Assembly: GCA_000231825.2 (NCBI GenBank)
Contig: JH720346.1
Span: 519,225-583,224 of the forward strand
Reading direction: 5' to 3'
DNA length: 64,000 bases
Source: Tetrahymena elliotti 4EA
Lineage: Eukaryota > Ciliophora > Oligohymenophorea > Hymenostomatida > Tetrahymenidae
This document shows positions 36,214-49,079 of the stretch, piece after piece. The position numbers and the translations under genes are program-made. Each line of letters starts with the position of its first letter. Positions within the stretch are counted from its first letter, which is position 1. Below the pieces are notes generated by a model. That model was not told the origin of the DNA and searched no databases. It was given only the letters and a program-made list of their open reading frames with translations.

Positions 36214-39200
36214 ATGCCTCCAAGATTTAACTAACAGGAATATGAAAATGGTTTTAGAATAGATGATGGATATTTGGTCAAAAATCTATTTCAGACTATT
36301 ACTTTGGATAAAAAAAAATAATACTTTTTAAATATAAACTACCTCCCTCATTTTTAGCACTCTATCAAAAAATTTTTGAGTCCAGAAGAGAAAGCAGCTC
36401 TTCAAGACCATTAATTTCAAACTTTTATAATTGAACTTTCATTAAATGAGATACAGTTAACAGACATTAATTAATTAAGGGAATATGTTCTTGCTCACAT
36501 TAAATCATGTCCTTCTTTTTGGCTTTAAAATTCAAGCATTTAGAAATCTGCATAAATTAGACATCAAGCTTAACTAGAAAAATAACACAGAATGGAGCAA
36601 TGGAGAAAAGAAAATCCTGATAGAAATATTGAAAGCTATTCAGAATCTTGCAGTGGTTCTGATGAAGTCAGCCAAAAAGTCAAAGATTAAGTATGATATT
36701 ATTTAAACAAAACTACTTCCAAAATTTTGTTCTACATAACAAATAAATTATAAACCATATTCTACATGAAATAATTAAAAAATTTATAATTCTCTTTTGA
36801 GAAATTCTTTCTTATCAATCTTTAACAAACTAAATAGACAAACAATTGAAACAAAATAACATGCAGAAGTTTTACTTTTGAAATAGAATTAAAAGAGTTT
36901 TTTTAGTTTTTAAAATAGCGTTTAAAAAGATTTTCATTTAGAAATAAATAAACTTTGTTGATGATAAATTAATTGAATTTCATTTTTACTTTTAACTGAA
37001 TAATTTGAAAATATTATAGGAATAAAAGCAGTTAAAAGAAGATAAAAATAGAGTGTTTTAGGCAATGACTGTCTACAATAACTACTAAGAAGATATAAAA
37101 GAGTTAAAAAAGAAATATGTTATGATTAAAAATTGCCTTTTGCCTGAAGAGTATATAGTCGAAAAGTATGAAAGACAAGAAAACGACTCTGAAGAATAAA
37201 CTAAATTTGAAGAAAAAGTTAAAAAAATTAGGCCAAACTTAAATTTTAGTTAGGGATACTATGATAACACAATAGATTAATATTAAAAGCAGTACAAAAA
37301 TAGCTATTCTCAATACTCTTCTTCTTCTTCTAAAGCTATGGATGAGATAACTGAATAAACTTATTTTTCCTATCTTAGAATGAAAAACATTATTGTGCCA
37401 GATAGATTTTTCAAATACCCAAAAATAGATTTCTTCATTTTTCCCATGGTTTACCAGTTTATTTTACACTAAATCACCAATTCTGTAAGCTACATTTATT
37501 GATTTTACTTTATGGATTAGAAATCACAAATAAATATTTTTTAAAAAAGCAAAAGGATATTGAAATAAATGATGAAAAGAATTTTAGACTTTAGAATTTT
37601 ATATTTTTGTTGCTGCTAAGTGAAAAATAGACTCTTTCTAATTAGAAAAGAACGAGGAGTCGTAAGAGTTATTTTTAGGATCAAGAAGATGATGCAAAAG
37701 ATGATTCAGAAAAAGTCGAAAATAAATTAACTTTCATAAAAAAAGATAAAACTTAATCACTGATTCAAGATAACGATGAAAATGATAGTGATAATCAATC
37801 AAATCAAGAAGATGAAGATAATGATGAACCTGAGGAAAACAACAATGATGAAAATTCTAAACTCAGTAAAAATGAAAGTGAAAGTAGCAACTAAATCCAA
37901 TCTGAAAAAAAGTAAACAAAAAGCATCAAGCATCAAAGAGCATAATTTAGGAATGAGTATTTAGATGCCTTTGCTAACTTTTGTCTATAAAAATTTGTAA
38001 TTTATTCTTTTATTTTGTAACTGATTTTAATCATTTGTATGTATTATCAGGGATTTATGATACAAAACTACTATTCTTCATCTCTCATTGAGGCTAGCAA
38101 AAGAGAAAAGACTCTACTATTCAACACTATTAAATTAGGAATAGATTTTTATACATTTATTTCTCAAAGATAAAATTAAAATATTATGAGCGATGATCAA
38201 TTTAATTCAGATTTAAATGAAAACTAAGCTAACAAAGGAGACCAAAAATAAAACTAAAAATAAAGGGGTAAAAGAAAAGCCACTACTAAAAACAAAAACT
38301 ATATTTCTTAGTAATTAGATACTATGGAAATAGTTGACTACTTTACACTCAAGATTAATGAAACTATTGTTTATTACATAAGAAATTATGAACACTTTAT
38401 TGATAATTATTAAGCTTAGCTAAAAGAGTACCTTACTCTCAATAGTCAAGCCAGAAATAAATAAGTAATAGGTGCATTTTCTACTTAGGTAATTTTTAAA
38501 TTTTTTCTTGAACAGATAAATAAATAGAAGTTTATTCAAGTTAAATAATATATTTATTATTAAAATTATTATAGGAATAGATTGATGAGTCAATTAAATA
38601 GTATAAAGATTATTTGTCAAATCCAGATACTTTAAAAATGAGAGGCTATTTATATCATAATGAAAGTAGAGTTAAATGGACTGAAGAATAGTATAAAAAG
38701 TTTTTAGAATTATATTTGAAGTATATGAAATACCCAGTTAATAATAGACGTATTGCTTCTGAAATGGGTAATAATGTCCATCAAAACCATGTTAGATTTG
38801 AAAAATAACCTTACATGATTGGATTAAGAAAAAGAGCTCAATTAAATTAAATTCCCCTTCAAGATTAAGTTTAAAAAGATATTGAAAATTTCAGTCTCTC
38901 ATATTTCCATAAAAATACCAGGTCTATCAATAACTCTTAGGGCTCACCTACTAATGATGAAAGAAATGATAATTTAGGAAGCCCTGCTGAAGTTGATGAA
39001 GAAAATGATGAAATTAATGAAGAAGAAGAATTTTTATATGGAGAAGAAGAAATTCTAGATCAAGAAGATGAAGAAGAGGAGGAGGAAGAGGATGAAGATG
39101 AGGAAGAAAATGATCTAGAAAAAGTAGAAGAAGATGATGATGATGATGAAGAAGAAGAAGACAATCATAATGATGATGACGAAGGTGAAGGTGAGGATGA

Positions 39201-40002
39201 AGAAGATAATAATAGTGATTTGAGCAGTGATGATGATGAAAATGAAAGTGATGCTAGACAAGATGAAGAAGATATTAAACAAAATAAATCAAAGAAAAAT
39301 TATCAAGATAATACTAATGAAAGTGATTCATTAAATGAAAGTTAGGGATAAAGTGATAAATATAAGTTTCTAAAGACTAATTAAAAAAATGAAAACAGAT
39401 AAAAAGATGAAGGAATAAGTGATGCTTAAAAAAAAATAGCAAGTCCTGATTCTAGAAATATAAAAAATAATCTAAACACGAAAAGAAAAATCAAAGACAA
39501 AGATGAAATGAAAAAATCAGAACCAAATAAAAAAATAAAAAAAATAAATGAAAAATAACAGAAAAAGCAAAACTAAAATGAAAATATATATTCCAAGGAA
39601 TCATCATAAAAAAAGGAAATTCAGAAGGGATAGAACATTTTAAAAAATGCTAAGTAAGATTTATCAATAAGTGATGAAGAGATAGTGCTATCTGATAATA
39701 TAAGTGACTTAAACACAGACGAGTTAGATGCCTAATTTGATTAGCTTGAGAATTTTAGTACAAAAAAACAGTCTATTTCAAATAAATAGCCTACTTCAAT
39801 TTCACAAAAGTAAGCATAGAATGTTAATCTTAACTAAAAAGATGTTGATGACTTAAAGATTAGTTTTTCCGATGAAGAAGATGATGATGATGACGATGAC
39901 TCAGAAATTATTTCCCAAAATCAGAATACTAAAAGAAAAAAAATAAAGATTCAAGTAGATAACGAAGAGATCGAAGATGAAGATGATTCTTTGAGTCTTT
40001 GA
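36214..40002 (+). CDS. Acidic Myb/SANT-like nuclear protein
   Basis: The gene starts at ATG 36214 (MPPRFNQQEYENGF) and ends at TGA 40000-40002. Introns: 36691-37019; about 37482-37556 (GTAAGC...CAAAAG); probably 37998-38051 (54 nt, a multiple of three); and 38489-38574. The N-terminal region is helical and charged. A first acidic stretch lies near 37760-37870, with a folded block before the last intron (DYFTLKINETIVYYIRNYEH). After that intron comes WTEEQYKKFLELYLKYM, then RRIASEMGNNVHQNHVRFEK, resembling a SHAQKY-type Myb repeat that could bind DNA. The rest is extremely Glu/Asp-rich (39000-39260, again 39860-39990) with Lys-rich segments between. A nuclear, chromatin-associated role is inference; no orthologue is recognised. 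The second ATG at 38187 is in frame and could be an alternative start. Confidence 0.72.
38489..38574 (+). other. Intron in Myb-like gene
   Basis: The intron GTAATTTTTAAA...TTATTATAG (86 nt) joins QVIGAFSTQ to EQIDESIKQYKDYL in phase 0, just upstream of the Myb-like block. Confidence 0.85.
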
Positions 40003-41059
40003 GTTTATTCAGATATTTGAATTCATATCAATAAATTTATTTTATTTTGCTTAATTGCTGTATACTAACCAATAAAAGAAAATTCTTTCACTTTTTTATT
40101 TATTTTAATTTGAATTTAAAGCTTTATTATTTTTAAGAAATTAAAAAAAACTAAATTGAAAGATCAACATCATTTTTTTATAAATTGGTAGTGTAAAATG
40201 GAAAATGTTAAATTAAAAGTAAAATTAATTTTTGATTTTTATATGCAGAATCAATATTACTCTTTACTTATAATGGATGGAGTAAGAGCACATACAGTTC
40301 TTTTTTAATAAATAAAAAATTTTTTTTTTGTAAACAATAAATTATTTCTAAATAATTTATTTTCTGAAAAAGAATTTTTGTTTTTTTGTCCTGAATGATA
40401 TTGACACTAAATTTTTTTTGGAGGATTAAAAAAGCATATTATTTAGAAAAAAGAGAGATGGTCTTTTAATTATTCAAAATATCTGAGAGATTTTTACTTA
40501 TCAATTTACAAAAAAAACTGATAAGCAAATTCCAAGTAGAAAAAGTGGTTGGTTTAACTAATAAATTAAAAATAAATTTTAAATCTCCAAGCATAATAAA
40601 AAATTGGTAAATTTAAAGGTTAAGAAAAATAATTTATTTATTTACTGACTAGTAGTTATTTCTTCTAGAATAATTGAAATAACAAAAGAAAATAGTGGAA
40701 GGTGATGGTTTTTTTGAATATTTGGGAAATAAATTACAAAGGTTACAATTTAAATAATAGTTGTATTATATAATATTTGAATAGAATTACTTAGATAATA
40801 TTTATTGGTAGGATAAGGTAGTTTTCCTTTTTAATTTATTGAATATGATTAATAAAATTTAATAAAATGATTGTAGTATTATTTTTTTCTTTTCTTATCT
40901 TATCTTTGTTTATTTGTTTGTTTTTATTGCTTTTTATTTACATTTTTTTATTTAGAAATTTCTTATTAGATAATCTTATATTTTATTTAAATTTATATTG
41001 AATATTTCTCTATTGTGCTTTAGTAATAGTGAGTAATTTGCCTCAATTTTGGAATTATT
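40003..41059. other. Convergent intergenic region
   Basis: This 1.06-kb stretch separates two genes whose 3' ends face each other, so no promoter is expected. It holds a near-match to the Tetrahymena chromosome breakage sequence at 40542-40556. Otherwise it is AT-rich with no open frame of note. Confidence 0.5.
40542..40556 (-). other. Near-match to chromosome breakage sequence (Cbs)
   Basis: On the minus strand the 15-mer reads TAAACCAACCACTTT. The Tetrahymena Cbs is TAAACCAACCTCTTT, so 14 of 15 positions match. The mismatch, A at position 11, falls where functional sites are reported to carry a pyrimidine, so this copy may be inactive. It sits between converging genes. Confidence 0.45.
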
Positions 41060-44000
41060 TCAAAAAGAGTCTGCCATTTTAACTTCACTCATTTCTGCTT
41101 TCATTAGGCACAAAGGACAGTATTTGTCTTTAGGTTTGACTGCTTGTTCTCCAAAGTTACTAAGTTTCAATTAGAATTCATGCTATTTGCTTTAACATTT
41201 GGGACAATTTTAGAAGAAAATTTCAGGAGTTTCTATTTTGAAAAGTTCTTGCTTTTTAATTTATTCATCATTAGAGTCTTTTTCATCATAAATGAGTTAA
41301 TCAAATCTTATTGCTTTATTCAGGTTATCTACTTGTTCATTGTTAAAAGAGTTATTTGCTGAGTCCATTTCATTTTTCTTTTTTAACATGATATTTGAGA
41401 TTTCTTATTGGCAAATAAATAGTAAGTCATTTTCTTTGCTGATATTGTTAAAATCTTGGTTGCTGCTCTCTTATTTAATTCCCATATTCAACACATTTCT
41501 TCTATGATTCTTTATCTTACTTCCATCAATGGCTTTTAATTCAGATGGATTGCCTTCACAAACAACATCAATATTTTAGGATAAGTTATTGTAATCTTAT
41601 TATGAATTGAGATCTTGCTTCAGTTACTCATTTTCTTTGATGTGCTAATCAATTAAATTATTATTATTATTTTTGTGATTTGGATTCTTATTTTTATTAT
41701 ACCTTAGCTATGAAGACTCTTCTTCCTCTGATGAAGACTCATTAATATTTAGTGTCCTAGATGGGTTGTTTATCAGCACCAGTGTTGGATTTTAACTGGA
41801 AATATCTTGATTTGATAAGTATTTCATCAGCTCTGGTCTACTAGCAGCAGCAAATGGTATTCTTTATCCTTGATTTGGAGATTAATTTTCAAAGTCGACA
41901 TTAGAAAAGACTTAATGTGTTGTGTTAGATGAGTTTGTTGTGATATAATTTAAAGTCTAATTTCCTAAGTAATTTTCTGAAGGTCTTTACTTGACAATTT
42001 GTCTAGTTTATTGAATTTGTTTAATTTCATAATGGCTAACTGGTCTGGCATTATTGCTGTTTATTTGAGGTAACTCATGGGAATCTTCGCTGGGGATACT
42101 TGTCTTCGAAGCTCTTCTTTAATTAATTGATGTGCTATCTTCTTATGCGTCCTTTTAGTGATTTAATTTGTTTAGATAAACTATATTACTCTAACTGTCT
42201 TTATTTGGATTGTAAATAGTAGTTGTGTTGTTACTGCTTATCTCTTAAAGGTTATTAGAAATCGTTCCACCTAGATTATTACATGTGTTTTATGTGGTTT
42301 AGTCAAGCTTAGCTTCTTTTTTATATCTATTTGGGCTGTTTGGCTATTGTTAATTTTTATCATTTTTGTTTTAAGCTTGCGCTGAAAAGGCTTGTTTTTA
42401 TTATTACTGTTCTAGCAATTAGTTTATTCTATCAACTCTTTTTTCTTATTCATTTAAATTGTTATTTGTACTGTAAAGTTATTTCATTTTTTACTTGTTT
42501 TCTTAGAATGTACTGAATCTGCTTTATTATCTTACAGGCTGTTCTGGGATATTTTTTCCTTCAGATTCTTATTTCTAAAGCTTAATTAAGTTTGGCTGGA
42601 ATAATCTTGGTGGTTGTTAATTCGGACTCAATTTGTTTGGATTAAGCTAATTTTTGACTTCTAGAATTTTATTACTGCTGGGATTCTATGAAATACTGTT
42701 ATTGTTGTTGTTCAATTACTGCAAGTGAGAGATAGATTTAACTTCGCCGTCATTAAGCATTGTTTAATCTCTCATTTTATGCATTTCTTCATCTTAAATA
42801 TTTTAAATGACATCAATATTCTAGCGTATATTTTTAAATTAAGACTCTGTATTTTTAACATTTACTAGATTTTTCTCATTTAGTTCTTAAACAGTCTTTT
42901 TCTTTTATATTTTTTTATATGCAGAGTAGCAACAAAAGGAGCTTAAACCAACTACAGTAATAGCTAAAAAGGCAATCATATAAGTTAAATTAGATTTTAC
43001 TTATTTTTCAGGTGATATCATGAAATCAGAAAGGGAATATTACATCTAAATTTAATTGGTGCAAGATTTATTGCTATTATCGCATTAATTCACTATTAAA
43101 AATTGATAATTTTGACTTAACTAAGGATCATATTGGAGCATGACTCTGTATGTTTTCATTGTTTTAATAACTGATGATTTTCCAATAGGATCATTAGTAA
43201 CTAGCTCAAGAACTGATTTTCTTGATTTTTCTCTGTTATAAGCCAAGACCTCAATATATATATTAGTATCTGCATCGGTAAAGTCAATTTCTTACACAAA
43301 ATCATTTTGAGAAATATAACTTGAATTGATTTAGAATTAATCAGCAAAAAATAGCTAAAATTTATCATTAGTATTTTTCTAAAGACTAATATAGAAATTT
43401 GAATAAGTGACATTAGGAGAATTATCTAAAAATGGTGAATACTCTAACTTTATATATTAAGATTAATATATTGTTTATGAAGTACTTATTTTGTCGTTTA
43501 CAGTTTTTTATTCGCTATCTTCATTACTTTCTGAAGAAGTTGTAGATGTATTTTACTCTTCCTAAGATTAAAGAGACCTTAGTTGTGTATTAGATTAGCT
43601 ATTAGTAAGCGAGAGAGTAGTACTAAATACCTTTTATTTTAATTAATAAGCACTTTAAATCATGTCATCAGATCCCAACCCTAGCTTTAAAACAAGAGCT
43701 TTTTAGTCACAGAATTTACCGAAAAATCCTTCTTAACACTCACAACTACAGTTTGAGCTATCACAAGAGACTATGTTTAGGCATTTTCTGCAAAAATTTC
43801 TCTTTTATTGTAAGCTGAGAGTGTATGAAGTTGTTAAATTGTATTATGATCTGACAATAATTCCTAACTGCTAATTTTAGGAGTAAATTTATTATATCTA
43901 GCTGTCTATGTTAATATATAAATCTCTTTCATTTGATGGGTGATAATAGTTTTCTACGTTACAAACGATAGGGTATTTTTTTAATTAATCTTCAATACTT

Positions 44001-44359
44001 TTTCCTTTAATTTATTTGCTAAAAAAGACGAGAGAGTCATAAGTCCATTTAGTGCTTTCTAATTAGCAATTTTTAGCAACACAAAGACAGAAAAAGATAG
44101 GAGATTACTCATTAACAATTTCTAAGCTTATAAAATAATTCGATAACTTATAATACGCTTGCTAATTAAATTCCATTATAATATTGGAATCATAGCTAAA
44201 TTATAAATTTCCATTCATTGTAAAATTTATAAAATTATTTAATTAAGAGAAAGGGCCGGTAGTACAAACCCTTTAAATTTATAACAGCAACAATAATGCA
44301 TACAGTAAAAAATTACATTTAATGCCATTAATCGAAAACCTCGAATTGTAATCACTCAT
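41060..44359 (-). CDS. Type I membrane protein with EGF-like module and CxxC tail, 1099 aa
   Basis: An intronless frame of 1100 codons runs from ATG 44359 to TGA 41060. The N-terminus MSDYNSRFSINGIKCNFLLY passes into ALLLLLQIQ, a late signal peptide or anchor. About 450 lumenal/extracellular residues follow, including a Cys-rich EGF-like module at residues ~190-225 (FCRKCLNIVSC, then CSCECQEGFFGKFCDQ). A single membrane helix (MIAFLAITVVGLSSFCCY) lies near residue 470. The ~600-residue cytoplasmic part is N/Q/S-rich with acidic SSSEEEES. It ends in a likely zinc-binding pair, NCPKCQSKQ and KYCPLCLMKAEM, close to the C-terminus. It resembles ciliate surface receptors or adhesion proteins; ligand and role are unknown. 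The topology is inferred from the single helix. Confidence 0.85.
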
Positions 44360-47213
44360 CACATTACTTTTATGTTAATTATAAGTTTTTTTTGTTTCTT
44401 ACTGGCTACTTAAATTATGATCATGATTCTAACATTTATAAGATATACCTGTTTATAAACTCTATTTAACCTTTATCTGACAACACATTGCCCTATTTTA
44501 ACAAAAATTAGTTAAGAACATTAGAATTTTTTGTATGTAATTAATCTTGTAGTATAAATAATCTCAAGTATTTGACAATTTTATTTTGTCCTTATAAAGG
44601 AGTAATCTAATTTTTTTAATTAAATTCATAATCAATGTAATTCCCATTGTTTACCATGAACGAATCAATAATAATCAAAAATAAATCACAATTTATTTAT
44701 TGACTCAATTATCACAAATAATCAAACAAACAGCCCTCAATAAATGAGGTGAAATAAAATAAATCTAATTTCTTCAATTTATTTTTTCAAAAAAGTTGAA
44801 AAGTTAAGAAAATATTTTACTTTTCCTCTTCAGCAGCAGACTGAATACAAATGTTTGTTATGTTTACCTTTTGTGTTGTGGCTTTTATGAGTAGTATAGT
44901 AGTAGTCTTAAAGAAACTATTGGATTTCTTTAATCAAGAAATTTTTTATCTTTTAAATTTGTTTTGATTTTATTTGAATTATAATGAAAGACTCTTTGTT
45001 TTTTAATCAATAAAACTTATAATTAATTTCTTCATTAAATCTAAATTAATGCAATTTATTAGAAACAGCTTAATTGATTGATTGATTGCTTGCTTGCTAG
45101 CTAGCTAGCTCGACTTAATTTCAAAGGTGAATGACTAAATCTTACTTTATTTATTTTAATTATTAATTCAAGTATAAAATAATCTCGCATCAAATTCTCT
45201 TTTAAGTCTAATTACTTTGCTAAAATTTTAAATCAAGGGGAAAAAAATTGAGTTAGTTTGCATCATTCAGAAATAAATAACTTTTTAGATAATTCTACTA
45301 TGAATTCAAATTAGAAATTACTAATTAGGAAGATGAATTAGTTTTTAAACATCATAATTCCTATTTTAGTTGATTGCTTTTAATTTAAAGAGGATTGATT
45401 GATTATCTCTCCCCGCACACATACATACAAATTAATCAATCAATATATTAATTTATGTTTTATGTATTAGCCTTATTTATTTAATATACTTTGTAATCAA
45501 TCTATCAATTAAGAAATTTTTGTAGCATTGTCGATCTATCTAGTTTCTATTCGTGGTATTAATTTATATTTATTTTTAGGAGCCTTTTTATTTTTTGATC
45601 TATTTTATTAAATTTACTATTTTTCCCTTATATAAGAAATGAGACAAAAATTGTTCTTTACTTTATGCAAAAAAACAATATACACTTATAATTTTTATAT
45701 CGCCTTACCAAACCTTACTTGACCTTTCCTTTCTATTTTTAAATATGTAATAATAAAAACCCATCAATCAATAAATATTTTTTATATCCAATCAATCTTT
45801 GATTCACTCTACCTATTTTACTATTTATCATTTTAAACCATGCTATTCTTTTGAATTTGCTAAATTAAAAATCATATCAGGGCTAATAAGCATAATTAAT
45901 GCTGAATTTTGCAGTAATCAGAATAACTTTCTATATTTAAACATCAGGCTATTTGCTAAATCAATTTAATTGCCTCAAATATTATTTCAGTAAATTTTTG
46001 TCATTTGATATTTTTGATATTCGTAGAAATAGTTGATGCTTGCTAATTTTCCTAAAATTTCGATTTTTTAAATCCAAAAAGGATTGTTTTTTACCATTTT
46101 AAATTGAACAAAAATATAAATCTGTGAATGAAATCAATTTTTGTTCCTATTTACACATTTGTATTGCTTTTTTTCCGAATAAGAAAAGTAGCTTTTTTTT
46201 TTTTGAAAAAGGCGTTATGAAAAATGAGAATGAAGAAATGAATTGAATGAAATTGAAAAGACTAAATTTGTGATTAATATTTAAAAAAAATATGAATAAA
46301 AATATCTAAAACATGAAAAAAAATAATTAGATTTGTATAATCAATCAATTAATTTCATAGTAAAGTTCTTGTTCAAATAATGAATAAATATTAATGTAAC
46401 AAAATATGTTCTGATGATTATAAATAAATTATTATGATTTATTAAATTTACAAAAATAAACTACAATTATTGGTTCAATCGAAGGAGTTATTCAATGTAA
46501 TTTTGGTGGAGAAAGGTTGAAACCTTATATTTTTATAAATTTTATAATTATTATTAATCCAATTCTTTCTTATTAATTCTAAACAAAAAAATTTTTAAAT
46601 TGCCCAAAAAGATTTTTGCAAAATATCTTTTATTAAAGTTATATAAAATCTTTAAAATAATCAATGGCTTTTTACTCTATGTTTATTTCTTACTTTTAAC
46701 TAAATTCCAAAATACCTTCAATAAAGCTTAATCTTTACAACATTATTTGCTTTCTAACTGTATCATATTTATGACAAGTCTTTCAATTTATTTATGTCTA
46801 TGTTTTAATAATTTAGAGTGTGAAGTGGTCAGAGTGACAAAATTTTGTAACAGTATTTAAATCATGGTTTTATATTATTACGTGATCACTTTTGCTTTTA
46901 AAAATAAAGAATTTTGCAACCATTTTTTAAGTAAAATTTATTCAAAATTGATTTCAAAGAAAAAAGAAAGGAAAGAGGGCAGCAGATATTTATTTTTAAA
47001 TTGAAATATATTTAAAAAATATAATATTGTAAGGTTAATGAATAAATAATTAGATCTTGTTAGATATTTTTAAGGGAATTTATTTATAATATTTGCTAAT
47101 AAAAGAACAAACCTATCTATTTACTTGTAACTCGTTTTAGGGATTTTAATTTCTACTGTAACTTTCAAAAATCTTTACTAAGCTTAACTAAAACTTTAAA
47201 AGATTCTTTTAGA
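44360..47213. other. Gene-poor AT-rich region, left part
   Basis: This is 2.9 kb upstream of the membrane-protein gene, with its promoter at the left end. A mixed tetranucleotide run lies at 45073-45112. No coding frame or RNA gene is supportable. Confidence 0.5.
45073..45112. repeat. (ATTG)n-(CTTG)n-(CTAG)n microsatellite
   Basis: Three related tetranucleotides follow each other (ATTG, then GCTT, then CTAG units), as if one array had mutated stepwise. The CTAG part is palindromic. Confidence 0.75.
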
Positions 47214-47472
47214 ATGAAATTTCTAAGCAAACATGAAGGAATTATCTTGGAATTTTTTAAATAATAAAGCGGGGTTGTACATTTACTTAACAAAGGAAGG
47301 TAATTTTTATATTTTCATGTTGTTAATCTATTTTAGATATTATCACAGATATATATTCTTTACTCATTTTGTGAGAAAGAAATTATTAACTAGAAATCGT
47401 CAATTTTTAAAACAAAATAAATGTAATTTTAAAACAAATAAATTTTTTTTGAGAAATTGTCAATTTTTTTGA
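47214..47472 (+). CDS. Possible 73-aa protein, weakly supported
   Basis: ATG 47214 opens MKFLSKHEGIILEFF. A 37-nt GT...AG intron at 47300-47336 would join it to YYHRYIFFTHFVRKKLL, ending at TGA 47470-47472. The total is 222 nt, in frame. For: a proper short intron and a Kozak-like A-rich start. Against: the second exon is Lys/Asn/Phe-rich, as random AT-rich DNA would be, and no family is recognised. The locus sits alone in a gene-poor stretch. I consider it unproven. Confidence 0.22.
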
Positions 47473-49079
47473 TAAAATAAAAGAGTGAGTCATTACATCA
47501 TGTTAAATTTTAATTAATAAATAATTATTTTTGTTACATTTTGCTTTGAAATACTTTTGTAAATAAAAGATAAACAAAGCCACTTCAAGTTTAATAATTC
47601 AGGCTCATGAAAGATTGATTATTTTATTTTAATATCATGAATATTTTAATTAATATATAAGCTAAGAAATTTAATGTGTTTAGTATTATCTTTATTCTTT
47701 ATTCATTTAGACTGATAATTACAATCAATAATTACTATTTTCATTAGTAAAAATTATTTGGAAACCTATTTTCTAACTAATATCTGTAACAAATATATAT
47801 ATATAACTAACTATTCGTATTTATGTTAAAAGCCATTATTTTTTTTACTATCAAAACCCAACACACACATTTTAAAACTGGTCCGTTTTCTTAGTACAAA
47901 AATCGATAATTAACAACCCAAACTTTGTAGACCTTGGTATAATACATTTTTATTTACCTTATTACAGTAATTATCTTTAAAATCAACACTTACTGATTTA
48001 TATTTAATTCATTTAATCAAATTTCTTTTACCTAATATTTAAATGCTTCTCACTCATTTATTTAATATTTAATTGTCGCTAATATATTGATTGCTTCAAT
48101 AAATTTTTATTACTAAAAAATTTATCTTTAATTTTGAAAATTTTAATTTATTTTTTGCCTTATAAAATGAATCTCAATATGAAAAGGCCTTGGCTTACTT
48201 ACTTATTTTCTTTGTTTTTTTTTATTTTCTAGGAAATTGACTAAGGGGAAAGCCAGTTCACATGGATATCTATTACATGAAAGAAAAATTTAAAAGTCTT
48301 CGAAATAGAAGTAAACAACATAAATTCTCAAATATCCATTTAATGGAGCAATAATTAGAAGCTTGAATAGTATTTATATTCATATAATAATGACTCATCA
48401 TTAATTTCACAATTAAAATTGTAATTATTTTGATATAACTAAATTAATAATAATTATATTATCTTTATATAATTTAACATTTTCACTTTTGGTCAATTCG
48501 TAAGAAAACTAAATCAAATTAAAGTAAAAAAGATACTACTTAAAAATAAGCTCAACTTCTTACTTGCATTTTATTAAAAAATAATACTCTTATTCTCATA
48601 TTTGATTACGTAATCAAATATTAAAATGTTCTTTGCATGTAACATTTTCAGTACTTTGTCGGTTTTAGCACTGACTTGATTCTATGCTTGCTCTAAATTT
48701 AAGTTATCAGAAATGTTACATACATCTTTATTTGCTTTGATATTATTAAACTAAAATTTCCATCTTATGAAGTTATTAAGTCATTTAAAAAGAATGAAAT
48801 AAACATATCACAGATATGGATAGAATTTTTAATTGTGTTTCAAGCTAAATTTAGTTTTAACAGATTATTTATTTCATTTCGTTACATTTATTTTAGATAA
48901 TTTCTATAAATTTTAGAAAATTTTTCAGAAAATTTATTGCTATTTTCAAGCATTTAAAAAAATACATGCTTTTCTATAAAAATCATACTAAAAATTCATT
49001 GAAAAATATAAATAAATTATGTACAGAGTAAGCTATATCTATTAGTAATTTATTGTTTATTTTGTTGTTTGTTTTTTAA
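47473..49079. other. Gene-poor AT-rich region, middle part
   Basis: The only local rise in GC is near 48236-48300, after an AG at 48230-48231 (GGAAATTGACTAAGGGGAAAG). It could be the start of an exon (KLTKGKASSHGYLLHERK), but the frame soon becomes Asn/Ile/Tyr-rich and no partner exon is evident. Nothing else is visible. Confidence 0.4.

Noticed and set aside
37776..37964. 62-codon plus-strand ORF rich in Met/Ile/Lys
   Set aside because: It is an out-of-frame shadow of the acidic segment of the Myb-like gene.
41144..43413. Several 60-72-codon ORFs on both strands
   Set aside because: They lie inside the 1099-aa membrane-protein frame. Most are antisense, and one is an out-of-frame stretch.
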